DNA of 64,000 nucleotides from Calothrix sp. HK-06 (GTDB lineage Bacteria > Cyanobacteriota > Cyanobacteriia > Cyanobacteriales > Nostocaceae), in NCBI RefSeq assembly GCF_001904745.1, contig NZ_MRCD01000037.1, positions 1 through 64,000 on the forward strand, given 5' to 3'. The position numbers and the translations under genes are program-made. Under the pieces are notes generated by a model, which did no database searches, had not been told where the DNA came from, and saw only the letters and a program-made list of their open reading frames with translations. Each line of letters opens with the position of its first letter. The stretch's first letter is position 1. Of this stretch, positions 37,941 through 46,863 are shown in pieces.

Positions 37941-38996
37941 ATGGTTGATAACATACGAAACAATGAGCAACGTGATAATCAGTATTATCAAAGTCAAACA
38001 GGCGCCGATGCCAATATAAGTGATAGAGATAGACAAGGTTATGAAGACCGCAGCGGATACGGTCAGCAATATAATCAATCGAATCAGCCATACAGTCAAC
38101 AATATAATCAGCCATATGGTCAACAATACAATCAGCCATATGGTCAACAATACAATCAGCCATACGGTCAGTCTAATCAACAGTCTGGTGGTTATTCTGG
38201 TTCAGTAAGTATGGGAGCGAATAGTACATCAGGACAAGACAAAGATAATACATTAAGCAGAATACTGTTAGGTGGACTTATTGGTGGTACTTTAGGATCT
38301 TTAGCTGCTGCATTTGCTGGTAAAAGAATTGCTCAAGGTTTTGGGCACGCAGCTAAAGGTATTGGTGAAGCAGCTAAAACGATTGGTTCTGGTTTAGTGC
38401 AAACAGGTCAAGGTTTAGGACAAGCAGTACAAAGTGTAGCTGAGGGTACAACCCAAGCAGTTGTTGGTGGTGCAGTAGATACAGCGAAAGGTGTTGCTGA
38501 TAGCGCCTCACAAGTAGCAGCTGGCACAATGGATGCTGTACAGAGTACAGCACAAGGTGTAAGTCAAGGTGTAGGTCAAGTAGTAAAAGCTGGAGCTAAT
38601 GTTGTACAAGGCACAGCAGATGGTCTCAGCCAAGCAGTCAAATCTGGAGCTGACGCTGTGCAAAGTACAGCAGATGGTCTTAACCAAGCAGTCAAATCTG
38701 GAGCTGACAATGTACAGAACACTGCTGAAAATTTGAATCAGTCGGTACAGTATGCAACTGACACATTCAAGTATGAAGCGCAGCAACCTAAATCGGCGCC
38801 TTCAGGTAGCCAATACAGTAGTGGTTATACTGCTGGTCAATCTACAAGCAGTATGAGCAATCCAATCAGCGATACAAGTTCTGCCTCTATCTATGTAAAT
38901 CCAACTTCAGACCTTGAAGCGCGCAGAAGTTCTGCTTCTATTGATATGGATTCATTAGAAGAAGAAATCAACCGTACTGGTAGTGCTTTTGAATAG
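37941..38996 (+). CDS. YtxH/LEA-like stress protein with Gln-Tyr repeats
   Basis: A 351-residue protein. Residues 1-85 are very polar with repeated QQYNQPYG units (the DNA repeats are visible at 38096-38166). A glycine-zipper hydrophobic segment (ILLGGLIGGTLGSLAAAFAG) follows at about 110-130. Residues 135-280 consist of 11-mer-like Ala/Val/Gln helices (AVKSGADAVQSTADGLNQ) typical of group 3 LEA or apolipoprotein-type amphipathic helices. The tail is Ser-rich. AAGGAG lies upstream of the ATG. Such proteins protect membranes during desiccation or cold; this role is inferred. The gene at 39116 is a shorter paralogue. Confidence 0.8.
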   Translation: MVDNIRNNEQRDNQYYQSQTGADANISDRDRQGYEDRSGYGQQYNQSNQPYSQQYNQPYGQQYNQPYGQQYNQPYGQSNQQSGGYSGSVSMGANSTSGQDKDNTLSRILLGGLIGGTLGSLAAAFAGKRIAQGFGHAAKGIGEAAKTIGSGLVQTGQGLGQAVQSVAEGTTQAVVGGAVDTAKGVADSASQVAAGTMDAVQSTAQGVSQGVGQVVKAGANVVQGTADGLSQAVKSGADAVQSTADGLNQAVKSGADNVQNTAENLNQSVQYATDTFKYEAQQPKSAPSGSQYSSGYTAGQSTSSMSNPISDTSSASIYVNPTSDLEARRSSASIDMDSLEEEINRTGSAFE

Positions 38997-39115
38997 GTGA
39001 ATTTAATATGGGGTGGCTTGAGTCACCCTGTATTTAATATTTAGGACGGGGCAAGAGAAAACCCGTTCCACAAGATATTTGTCTACAAGAAAATATTTTT
39101 TATGAGGAGCTTGTT

Positions 39116-39730
39116 ATGAATAGCAATCAACCATTATTACCTCCAGAAAGACAAAATATACCAACACAGGGTACACTTTCTAATACCTACGTGTTGAATG
39201 GAGAGCCTGACACAGCAAATAATATACGTAATAATGAGTTATCGAAAGTTGTTATTGGTTCGTTAATTGGCGCCGGAGTCGGTGCGATTGCCGGTACATT
39301 AGCAATAAAAGGAATTGGTGAAAAGCTGAGTCAAACGATACAAGGTGTAACTAACGTTGTTAGAAACACAGCACAAGGTTTTAACCAAACAGTTACAGCA
39401 ATAGGTGAAACGATTAATACTGTGGCAACTGGTGTTAGCGATACCACAAAAAATGTTGGGGATATCATCAAGGATACAGCAGTAGACGTTAATAACACTG
39501 TTAACGCTTCTGTAGATAAAGTCAAAAATACAGTAGTAAACGTTAATGATACCGTTAAAAATACTACTGACACAGTTAAAACTGCTGCTTATAATACAGT
39601 TGATTCTGTTAAAAATGCAGCTTACTCAAATCCCGAAACAGAAGCTGATAGTCAAGGTAATGAAGGCGCCGATTCTTCAGAACAAAAGGATACCTACACA
39701 GCAACTGTTAATCAAAACGAATACATTTAA
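39116..39730 (+). CDS. YtxH/LEA-like protein, paralogue
   Basis: A 204-residue protein with the same plan as its neighbour: short polar N terminus, glycine zipper (VVIGSLIGAGVGAIAGTLAI, about 42-61), then repeated 11-mer helices (TVNASVDKVKNTVVNVNDTV, NTTDTVKTAAYNTVDSVKN), ending acidic and polar. GAGGAG precedes the ATG by 9 nt. It lacks the Gln-Tyr repeats of the gene upstream, 119 bp away. A hairpin (GGGTG/CACCC at about 39013-39030) lies between them, so they may be transcribed separately or attenuated. Confidence 0.78.
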   Translation: MNSNQPLLPPERQNIPTQGTLSNTYVLNGEPDTANNIRNNELSKVVIGSLIGAGVGAIAGTLAIKGIGEKLSQTIQGVTNVVRNTAQGFNQTVTAIGETINTVATGVSDTTKNVGDIIKDTAVDVNNTVNASVDKVKNTVVNVNDTVKNTTDTVKTAAYNTVDSVKNAAYSNPETEADSQGNEGADSSEQKDTYTATVNQNEYI

Positions 39731-39856
39731 GGTTTTTGATTGTCTGGCTGTAAGTATAAAACTAATACATGGTAATTGTAGAGGCGCCTGCTTAAAGCTG
39801 TCTCTACAATTATTGTTTATATAAAGTGTTATATTTTACATATTAAACAAGAGGTG

Positions 39857-42100
39857 TTACAGTTTGGCTAGTGCTATTGGAGTGACTTCTAGGTTTCTAT
39901 TAAAGAAAATGCGGGGTTTTAGAAGTATTTTGAATATTAGTAAGAGTGATTGAAGTTCTCCTGGTGTTTTATTGCGCTTCCATTGTCCTGGACGACAGAA
40001 TAACATTTTGACGAGGCGCCGATGTTGTGTCAAGCTAAGTGGTGTATATTTGACTCTGAGAGTATAGTATTCGTTATTAATTCCTGTTTGGATGATTTCG
40101 GCGCCTATTTGTAAGTTTTCTTCTGCTATTTCTAGATGTACTGTGGAGCTAGGTAAGTCAAGGGGGGTTTTTGTGAGTGCAATTTCGGCGCCTGCTTCTG
40201 AAATAATTGTTGTTACTCCCCATAATATTTGATTATCATTAAGGGTTAATTTAACGACTCGTCGCAAATCAAACCATTCGTAAATATCTGGTTTGGGTGC
40301 ATCTAGAAGTATTAATAAGGCAATGCCAATCATGATTAGGTTATATGTACTCCATAGCCAACCTAAACCAATTCCTTTGACGGTGTTATCAATTTCTGGC
40401 GCCCATACTCCTTGTATCATACACATGCCTAAGTTTCGCCACAAGCTGATGGCTGTAAGAATAAATAGACAGATTAAAGGTAGAGCTAGTTTCCAATTGA
40501 ATGTATAATTGTTTTTTACTGTTCCTTTGGGTGTGACTTGAAAACATGAAGAGAAAGGATTTAGCATTACTTGGATAACTGTTAATGCTAAGGGAAAACA
40601 TAGTACTAGAGAATATATATCTGAAAGTAGGGCAGAACGTGCGTGATTATTTAACCAAGCAAATACCGCTAGATTTACTAAATAATAAGGCAAGAAAAAG
40701 AACATTAACTCTGCGGGAGTCGCTTTGATGGGAATGACACCCAGGAATGAGTACATTAAAGGCATAATGAGAAAATAAACCCGCGATATACTAGTAAACC
40801 AATGTAGTAATCCTTCTAAATGCGCGAGTCTTTGAATTAAACTAAGTCCAGGAATTGTTAGCGGGTTTGATTTAATAAAAAATGCTTGTAATGTTCCTCT
40901 TGCCCAGCGTAGTCTTTGTGTAGTATGAGCAGCAATGTTTTCTGCTGCTAAACCTGCACTCAATTTTTCATCTAAGTAAATTAAACGGTATCCATTTGCA
41001 GAGAGACGAATACCTGTAAAATAATCTTCGCTCAAAGATTCTGTGACGAAACCACCTGTTTCTAGTAATGCGGTACGACGCACTACAAATGATGTTCCTG
41101 CACATACTACGCTATCTGCACCATCGCGAATTGGTTGAATTTGTCGGTAAAACACTTCTTCTTCGGAAGTTAAAATATTTTCTAGACCAAGATTACGGGC
41201 AATTGGGTCTGCGTTATAAAAGCTTTGCGGTGTTTGGACGAGTGCAACGTTACTATCTTGGAAAAAGCCAACGGTACGGGTAAGAAAGTTAGTAGTAGGT
41301 ATAAAGTCTGCATCGAATATGACTATTAACTCACCATCCGTTTTTGTTAATGCGTGGTTTAAGTTGCCAGCTTTAGCATGAAGGTTATCGAGTCGGGTTA
41401 TATAATTACACTTTAACTCTTTCGCTAATTCTGCCATTTCTGGGCGCCTTGTATCATCAAGCAAATATATTTTTTTGTTGGGATAATTTAAAGCTTGGCA
41501 ACCGATAATAGTACGTCTTAGTATAAAAACTGGTTCTGAGTAGGTAGGAATAAAGATATCTACAGTAGGGTTAAAGCTGCCATCAATAACAGCTTGAGAT
41601 TTTATATCAGCAGCACGCTTGCGGTCTTTAACGTTTAGCATCAAGAATAATTGAATCGTGCTGCTAACTAGCATTAGCATTTCTAACACGAAAAGTCCTA
41701 AACTAAACACACCGTTCAAGGGGTTGGCTAAGTTAAGTGTAGATAAGCTGCGCCAAGTGACGTAGCGCAAAGTCAATACAATTAAAATACCTACTACAAT
41801 ACGTCGCGACCAAGTGCGTGGTTGTGGAGAAACCCGCATTACAGCTAGCACCCCTATAAATAATGCTATTGTTGGCGCCAGTAAATATTTACCTGTTACC
41901 ATTGGTGCTTCTAACCACATTGGTGGATTTTGCTGTAATTTATTAACTTGCTCAAATATTTGACTAATGCGGTGTTCACCAGCAAACCAAAGAGCAACTA
42001 CTAACCCTGAAATTATCAAGGTACCAACTAACATCAGCGTTGAGAAGCGCAACGTGCTACTTTTCCATCGAGATTTAGGTTTTAAGTGCGATACTGACAT
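39857..42100 (-). CDS. BcsA-like processive glycosyltransferase (GT2) with degenerate PilZ
   Basis: About 747 residues with four N-terminal membrane segments, a GT2 domain (about 180-430) and further C-terminal segments. Catalytic signatures of cellulose-synthase-like enzymes are present: DVFIPTYSEP, LLDDTRRPEM, FDADFIP, SEDYFTG (TED-like) and QRLRWARG. A C-terminal segment (about 590-690) resembles PilZ (ISEAGAEI), but the RxxxR c-di-GMP motif looks degenerate (RRVVK). The ATG at 42100 is preferred to an in-frame TTG at 42133. No BcsB-like subunit is adjacent. It may make cellulose or another beta-glucan of the sheath. Confidence 0.9.
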   Translation of the reverse strand: MSVSHLKPKSRWKSSTLRFSTLMLVGTLIISGLVVALWFAGEHRISQIFEQVNKLQQNPPMWLEAPMVTGKYLLAPTIALFIGVLAVMRVSPQPRTWSRRIVVGILIVLTLRYVTWRSLSTLNLANPLNGVFSLGLFVLEMLMLVSSTIQLFLMLNVKDRKRAADIKSQAVIDGSFNPTVDIFIPTYSEPVFILRRTIIGCQALNYPNKKIYLLDDTRRPEMAELAKELKCNYITRLDNLHAKAGNLNHALTKTDGELIVIFDADFIPTTNFLTRTVGFFQDSNVALVQTPQSFYNADPIARNLGLENILTSEEEVFYRQIQPIRDGADSVVCAGTSFVVRRTALLETGGFVTESLSEDYFTGIRLSANGYRLIYLDEKLSAGLAAENIAAHTTQRLRWARGTLQAFFIKSNPLTIPGLSLIQRLAHLEGLLHWFTSISRVYFLIMPLMYSFLGVIPIKATPAELMFFFLPYYLVNLAVFAWLNNHARSALLSDIYSLVLCFPLALTVIQVMLNPFSSCFQVTPKGTVKNNYTFNWKLALPLICLFILTAISLWRNLGMCMIQGVWAPEIDNTVKGIGLGWLWSTYNLIMIGIALLILLDAPKPDIYEWFDLRRVVKLTLNDNQILWGVTTIISEAGAEIALTKTPLDLPSSTVHLEIAEENLQIGAEIIQTGINNEYYTLRVKYTPLSLTQHRRLVKMLFCRPGQWKRNKTPGELQSLLLIFKILLKPRIFFNRNLEVTPIALAKL

Positions 42101-42313
42101 TTTTGACTCTGCGATTGGTGGGGAGCAATGCAATTTATAAAATTACATCTATCTTAATAATAATTAATAATTACATAAAACCTTTAAGTACTTATACGGA
42201 AATGGCGATAAATCGCTCTTCATCATAAAACTTAAGGAAATTCTCAGCTTATACTCATTTTGTCATCTGCTAAAAGGTTTAAATTAAAGTTATGGGATGA
42301 TATTAAACAGAAT

Positions 42314-42784
42314 ATGAAATATAAATTGGCTATTCTTGGCGCCGTTGCAGTATTAATGGCAAGTTGTGCGACTTCCGTTAGTACTAACCAGACCGATACA
42401 GAAAGGGCGCCTTCGAGTGAAACATCAAAAACTGCGAGTACAGCAATTGGAAGTTTTAGAGCAGCAGAACATCCAACTCAAGGAAATGCACGTATTGTGA
42501 ATCAAAATGGGAAACGCTTCGTTGAATTTAACGAAGAGTTTAAAACTGATAATGGACCAGATTTATATGTGATTTTGCATCGGAATGCAACAGTACCCGA
42601 TGGTATCAAAGAAAAAGATTATGTGCAGCTTGCGCGTTTACAAAGAACAAATGGTGTTCAGCGCTATGCAATACCCGAAAATGTTCAGTTGGCAGATTTT
42701 AAATCGGTTGCTATTTGGTGCCGTCAATTTAATGCTACATTTGGATATGCGCCTTTGAGTAGCAGTAATTCTGGGCACCAATAA
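42314..42784 (+). CDS. DM13 domain lipoprotein
   Basis: A protein of about 156 residues with a signal sequence ending in VLMASC, an approximate lipobox, so probably a lipoprotein. The mature part is a DM13 domain: GSFRAAEHPTQGNARIV, FVEFNEEF, NGPDLYVIL, and the conserved AIWCRQFNATFGYAPL with its Cys. DM13 domains are proposed to have a redox or electron-transfer role through that Cys, mostly in eukaryotic DOMON proteins. The ATG at 42314 is preferred; the TTG at 42260 would add a charged stretch before the signal. Confidence 0.9.
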   Translation: MKYKLAILGAVAVLMASCATSVSTNQTDTERAPSSETSKTASTAIGSFRAAEHPTQGNARIVNQNGKRFVEFNEEFKTDNGPDLYVILHRNATVPDGIKEKDYVQLARLQRTNGVQRYAIPENVQLADFKSVAIWCRQFNATFGYAPLSSSNSGHQ

Positions 42785-42812
42785 TTTAGTTTTTTATGAT
42801 TGCCAATTAGTC

Positions 42813-42871
42813 GGTGCGTGACGCTAGAGGTCTTATAATTACGTTGAAATATTTTCGTAGCGTCACGCACC
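42813..42871. terminator. Palindrome between convergent genes
   Basis: GGTGCGTGACGCTA at 42813-42826 is the exact complement of 42858-42871. It separates the stops of the DM13 gene (+) and the LacI gene (-), so it may end both transcripts. It resembles a frequent cyanobacterial intergenic palindrome. No T-run is present. Confidence 0.6.
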
Positions 42872-42880
42872 CTACAGTTT

Positions 42881-43939
42881 TTATGTGCCACTTGCAGAAG
42901 TGTTATTATAATTCTTTTTCGGCGCCGCACTACTACCCCGTTTTACTAAGAAAGGAGATAGAACGCGGTTTTCAACAGTTTTTTCTTGTAATAAGTCGAG
43001 TAACATTTGCATGGCATAGGAACCAAGTTCAAACATTGGCTGACAAACTGTTGTAAGTGATGGTGTAACGTAACGACCCAACGCAATTCCATCAAATCCG
43101 ACTATACTTAAATCTTGTGGTACTGAAATACCTAGTTCTTGGCAGGCAAGCAAGGCGCCAACTGCTACCATGTCGTTGTAACAAAATATGCCTGTTACAC
43201 CATTAGTAAATAGTTTAGATAGCATCTGTTGACCGACGACAACATCGTTTTTGCTTGTGCGGTCTTTATCACTAAGTGCAACCCAATCAGTAATTCGTGG
43301 TATACCCGCTAACTCAAGAGCCATTTGATATCCCCGTATACGTTGATGGTTTGACTTACTGTTGTCACCTACACCGATATAGCCAATTTTAGTGTGTCCC
43401 AGACTTATTAAATGCTCTACCGCTAATCGGGCGCCTAAGTAGTCATCTATTGTAATAGCATGAAAACTTTCGGGTTGGTCGGTAGCTTGGCTATTAATAA
43501 AAACCGTTGGTACAGCAATCTGTGTTAGTTGCTTGCTATGATGTTTACCAATTCGTGAGTCAGCGACTAGAATACCGTCTACTCTACGACGATAAAAACT
43601 CTCAATAGCTGCTATCTCCTGCTCAAAATCTCGGTGTGAAGCACTTAACAACACACTCAAGTTAGCTTTATTAGCAACCTTTTCCATTCCCTCTACAACC
43701 TCAGCAAAGAATGGGTCTGCAATTGAAGTTACTACTACCCCAACTGTATCTGTACGCTGATTTTGTAAGCTTTGAGCAATCGCATTAGGTACATAGTTCA
43801 TTTCGCGCGCTATTTGCTTGATTTGCTCTCGCACAGACGCGCTGATCAAAGGGTTATCTCGCAAAGCACGCGAAACAGTAGAATGAGAAACGCCTGCTTT
43901 TCTAGCAATGTCTTCTATTGAAATTCTTCGTTTACTCAT
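42881..43939 (-). CDS. LacI-family transcriptional regulator (FrtR-like)
   Basis: A 352-residue repressor. The N-terminal HTH (IEDIARKAGVSHSTVSRALR) and hinge helix precede a sugar-binding PBP1-like domain (TVGVVVTSIADPFFAEVVEG, DGILVADSRIG, YIGVGDNSKSNHQR, FCYNDMVAVGALLACQ). It is divergent from the sugar permease gene and close to the ABC genes, and TGCACACG operator-like palindromes flank all of them. In Anabaena variabilis, FrtR of this family represses frtABC and responds to fructose; this locus looks homologous, so fructose or a related sugar is the likely effector. Confidence 0.92.
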   Translation of the reverse strand: MSKRRISIEDIARKAGVSHSTVSRALRDNPLISASVREQIKQIAREMNYVPNAIAQSLQNQRTDTVGVVVTSIADPFFAEVVEGMEKVANKANLSVLLSASHRDFEQEIAAIESFYRRRVDGILVADSRIGKHHSKQLTQIAVPTVFINSQATDQPESFHAITIDDYLGARLAVEHLISLGHTKIGYIGVGDNSKSNHQRIRGYQMALELAGIPRITDWVALSDKDRTSKNDVVVGQQMLSKLFTNGVTGIFCYNDMVAVGALLACQELGISVPQDLSIVGFDGIALGRYVTPSLTTVCQPMFELGSYAMQMLLDLLQEKTVENRVLSPFLVKRGSSAAPKKNYNNTSASGT

Positions 43940-43960
43940 CTGCCATGTATTTAAACTTTA

Positions 43961-43974
43961 TGCACACGTTTGCA
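43961..43974. promoter_or_regulatory. Imperfect LacI-type operator at the regulator promoter
   Basis: TGCACACGTTTGCA matches the palindrome at 44163 with one central change. It lies 21 bp upstream of the LacI start, consistent with autoregulation. Confidence 0.7.
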
Positions 43975-44162
43975 TGAGCGTATTATACATAAAATTGCCG
44001 ATTTGTGACTATCTTTTAGTAATATTTCTATACAAATCAACTTTTTAGTAAACACGAATAGTCAAAGAGGCTTATCTAGCAGCGTTATTCATCAGCTTCA
44101 GACAGATTGATTTATATTTATGTATACCTCTACTTGAATTTTGCAAAGAAACTTAATATCTC

Positions 44163-44182
44163 TTTTGCACACGTGTGCAAAA
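44163..44182. promoter_or_regulatory. Perfect 20-bp LacI-type operator before the sugar permease
   Basis: TTTTGCACACGTGTGCAAAA is a perfect palindrome with the CG centre typical of LacI-family operators, 57 bp upstream of the permease ATG. Confidence 0.85.
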
Positions 44183-44239
44183 ATAAAAATAATAAGAATA
44201 CAAAGCACAAGTATATAAAACATCCTTTTCATTAGAAAC

Positions 44240-45640
44240 ATGTCGTCTACTACTACTCGTCGTAAATCTAATACGTTCTATGTCGTTCTGATTGCTTCGG
44301 CTGCGGCTCTTGGTGGTTTTTTGTTCGGTTTTGACACTGCTGTAATTAACGGCGCCGTTGCTGCTCTTTCAAAAGCTTTTAATGCAAACAGTGTGGAAAC
44401 TGGTCTTGCTGTGTCGCTGGCATTGTTAGGGTCTGCGGTAGGCGCCATTTATGCAGGCAAGATTGCAGACCGCTATGGTCGAGTTAAAGCAATGGTAGCT
44501 GCTTCAGTTTTGTTTACCATTAGTGCCATTGGTTCTGGGATTGCGTTTGGAATCTGGGATTTTACTTTTTGGAGGGTGTTGGGTGGAATTGCAGTCGGCG
44601 TAGCAAGCGTGATTGCACCAGCTTATATCGCTGAATGTTCTCCGACTAATTTACGGGGAAGATTAGGCTCGCTTCAGCAGTTAGCGATTGTGGTTGGGAT
44701 TTTTATTGCGCTGCTATGTGACTACTTTATTGCTGTGTCAGCAGGTTCAGCAGAGGCGCCGTTTTTGTTTGGAATAGCCGCTTGGCGCTGGATGTTTTGG
44801 ACTGAAATTCCTCCAGCAGTGCTTTATGGCATGTCAGCTTTAATGATTCCTGAATCTCCTAGATATTTAGTTGCCAAAAACAAGGAAAGAGAAGCTGAAG
44901 ACGTTCTCAGCAAGATTTTGGGAGGTGACGTTAGAGCAAAAATTGCAGAAATTCGGCAAACAGTGCTTCAAGAACGTCAGCCTAAATTTTCTGACCTTTT
45001 AGCAAGAAATGGTGGACTACTTAAAATTGTTTGGATAGGAATAGGCTTATCTGTATTTCAGCAATTTGTTGGCATCAACGTAATTTTTTATTATAGCAGT
45101 GTTTTGTGGCGGGCAGTTGGGTTTTCAGAAAAAGATTCGCTGACAGTCACGGTAATTACAGGGGCTGTAAATATTATTACAACGCTTATTGCCATCGCAT
45201 TTGTAGATAAATTCGGTCGCAAACCCTTGTTGATTTTAGGGTCAGTTGGTATGACTCTTACCTTGGGGACGATGACTTCAGTTTTTGCGAATGCTCAACT
45301 TGATGCTGCTGGCAATCCTACTTTGAGTGGAAGTGCTGGAACTATAGCTCTTATTGCAGCTAACTTGTATGTATTTTGCTTTGGTTTTTCTTGGGGGCCT
45401 GTTGTTTGGGTGTTATTAGGGGAAATGTTTAATAACACGATTCGAGGCGCCGCGCTTTCAGTTGCTGCTGCAATGCAATGGGTTGCAAATTTCGCTATTT
45501 CTATTACATTTCCCCCTATATTGCAATACTTTGGGTTAGGCACCGCTTATGGTGTTTATACGACTGCGGCAGCTATTTCGTTGTTTTTTGTTCTATTTTT
45601 TATTAAGGAAACTAAAGGTATTGAGTTGGAGGATATGTGA
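44240..45640 (+). CDS. Sugar porter family MFS transporter (GlcP-like)
   Basis: A 466-residue, 12-helix sugar:H+ symporter. Sugar-porter motifs: GGFLFGFDTAVINGAV in helix 1, GRVKAMVAAS and PESPRYLVAKNKERE after helices 2 and 6, QQFVGINVIFYYSSVLW in helix 7, KFGRKPLLILGS, and a C-terminal KETKGIELE. Members transport glucose, fructose, xylose or related sugars. Nostoc punctiforme GlcP, a glucose permease, is of this type. The gene has its own perfect LacI operator upstream and a second at its 3' side, so it is probably repressed by the divergent regulator. Confidence 0.93.
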   Translation: MSSTTTRRKSNTFYVVLIASAAALGGFLFGFDTAVINGAVAALSKAFNANSVETGLAVSLALLGSAVGAIYAGKIADRYGRVKAMVAASVLFTISAIGSGIAFGIWDFTFWRVLGGIAVGVASVIAPAYIAECSPTNLRGRLGSLQQLAIVVGIFIALLCDYFIAVSAGSAEAPFLFGIAAWRWMFWTEIPPAVLYGMSALMIPESPRYLVAKNKEREAEDVLSKILGGDVRAKIAEIRQTVLQERQPKFSDLLARNGGLLKIVWIGIGLSVFQQFVGINVIFYYSSVLWRAVGFSEKDSLTVTVITGAVNIITTLIAIAFVDKFGRKPLLILGSVGMTLTLGTMTSVFANAQLDAAGNPTLSGSAGTIALIAANLYVFCFGFSWGPVVWVLLGEMFNNTIRGAALSVAAAMQWVANFAISITFPPILQYFGLGTAYGVYTTAAAISLFFVLFFIKETKGIELEDM

Positions 45641-45693
45641 TTACTATGTTTTTACTAGAAGATTAGCTAGTAAAGAAACTTAATATACGCGCT

Positions 45694-45709
45694 TGGCACA
45701 CGTGTGCAA
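45694..45709. promoter_or_regulatory. LacI-type operator upstream of the sugar ABC genes
   Basis: The core GCACACGTGTGC (45696-45707) is identical to the core at 44163. It lies about 135 bp upstream of the binding-protein start at 45841. Confidence 0.82.
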
Positions 45710-45728
45710 AAATAATAATATCCCTTTA

Positions 45729-45741
45729 TGTACACGTGTTA
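45729..45741. promoter_or_regulatory. Degenerate second operator
   Basis: TGTACACGTGTTA keeps the ACACGTGT centre. It lies 22 bp after the stronger site, about two helical turns, a spacing suited to cooperative binding. Confidence 0.5.
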
Positions 45742-45840
45742 AAGATTTTAGTGGCTTTAGAATTAATTTAAGTGAATTAAAGCACTGAAGTGCTTAATAT
45801 TAGCGTCATAAAAATTAATGAATTCAAGGAATTTGTGAAT

Positions 45841-46815
45841 GTGAAAAGAATTGCAATTGTAGCTGGGTTATTAAGTATTGTTGCAGGCTGTACAAATGCT
45901 TCTTCTAACAACACTGCAAATACAGCTACACAGAGTAATAATCAAAATGGGAAGTTACGATCTGTTGGTGTTACCGTTGGCGATTTGAGTAATCCTTTCT
46001 TTGTGGTTATGGCAAAAGGCGCCGAGAAAGAAGCTCGTAGAATTGGAGGTAATGATGTCAGAGTTACCGTGGTTTCCAGTGGTTATGATTTAAATCAGCA
46101 ATTCAACCAAATGGAAAATTTCGTTGCTGCTGATACTGATGTGATTGTTCTAAATGCTGCTGATAGTAGGGCAATTAGACCAGCAGTAGATAACGCAAGA
46201 CAGGCTGGTAAAGTTGTGATTGCGGTGGATACGGGTGTTGATGCAGAAGTAGATGCCACTGTTACAACTAATAATTTGCAGGCTGGAGAAGTTAGCTGTC
46301 AATATATTGCTGACCGTCTTAAAGGTACAGGCAATGTGGTAATTGTTAACGGCCCTCCAGTGACTTCGGTTATTCAGCGAGTAGATGGTTGCCTCAAGGT
46401 TTTGGCGAAATATCCTAATATCAAAATTCTCTCTAAAGACCAGAATGCAGAAGGGAGTCGCGATGGTGGGTTGCGGGTAATGAGTGATATACTAACAACC
46501 TTTCCGTCTATAGATGCAGTGTTTGCAATTAATGACCCTAGTGGTGTTGGAGTAGATTTAGCAGCTAGTCAAGCGAAACGCAAAGATTTCTTTATAGTCG
46601 GAGTCGATGGGGCGCCAGAAGCAATCGAAGCGATTAAATTAAAAGACAGTCTTTATGCTGCGACTGCTACTCAAAATCCTCTCGGAATGACTCAGAAAGC
46701 AGTTCAGGTTGGTAATGATATTTTATATGGCAAAAAACCTACTAACCCAAACATTCTGATTCCAGTCAAGCTAATTACGCGCGATAACGTCAACACTTCT
46801 AAAGGTTGGGAGTAA
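45841..46815 (+). CDS. frtA: Sugar ABC transporter substrate-binding lipoprotein (FrtA-like)
   Basis: A mature periplasmic protein of the RbsB/PBP4 type. The signal ends in the perfect lipobox VAGC (IAIVAGLLSIVAGC), and the binding domain has VGVTVGDLSNPFFVVMAKGA, VIVLNAADSRAI, VIVNGPPVTSVIQR and FAINDPSGVG. The GTG at 45841 is preferred because AAGGA lies about 10 nt upstream and the signal peptide then starts VKRIAIV; GTG codons at 45835 and 45790 are also in frame. It heads a tight operon with the ATPase and permease. The name follows the Anabaena variabilis frtABC fructose transporter; the substrate is inferred. Confidence 0.88.
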   Translation: MKRIAIVAGLLSIVAGCTNASSNNTANTATQSNNQNGKLRSVGVTVGDLSNPFFVVMAKGAEKEARRIGGNDVRVTVVSSGYDLNQQFNQMENFVAADTDVIVLNAADSRAIRPAVDNARQAGKVVIAVDTGVDAEVDATVTTNNLQAGEVSCQYIADRLKGTGNVVIVNGPPVTSVIQRVDGCLKVLAKYPNIKILSKDQNAEGSRDGGLRVMSDILTTFPSIDAVFAINDPSGVGVDLAASQAKRKDFFIVGVDGAPEAIEAIKLKDSLYAATATQNPLGMTQKAVQVGNDILYGKKPTNPNILIPVKLITRDNVNTSKGWE

Positions 46816-46863
46816 TAAAAATTCAGTCATAACTCAGAATTTTTGTCTTTGTGAGAACCGTTT

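Noticed and set aside
37882-38180. Two minus-strand frames opposite the QQYNQPYG repeats
   Set aside because: They are reverse-strand images of a codon-repetitive region; the plus-strand gene has a ribosome site, full length and a paralogue.
45728-45840. Upstream GTG (45790) as start of the sugar-binding protein
   Set aside because: It would put a charged stretch before the lipoprotein signal; AAGGA supports the GTG at 45841 or 45835.
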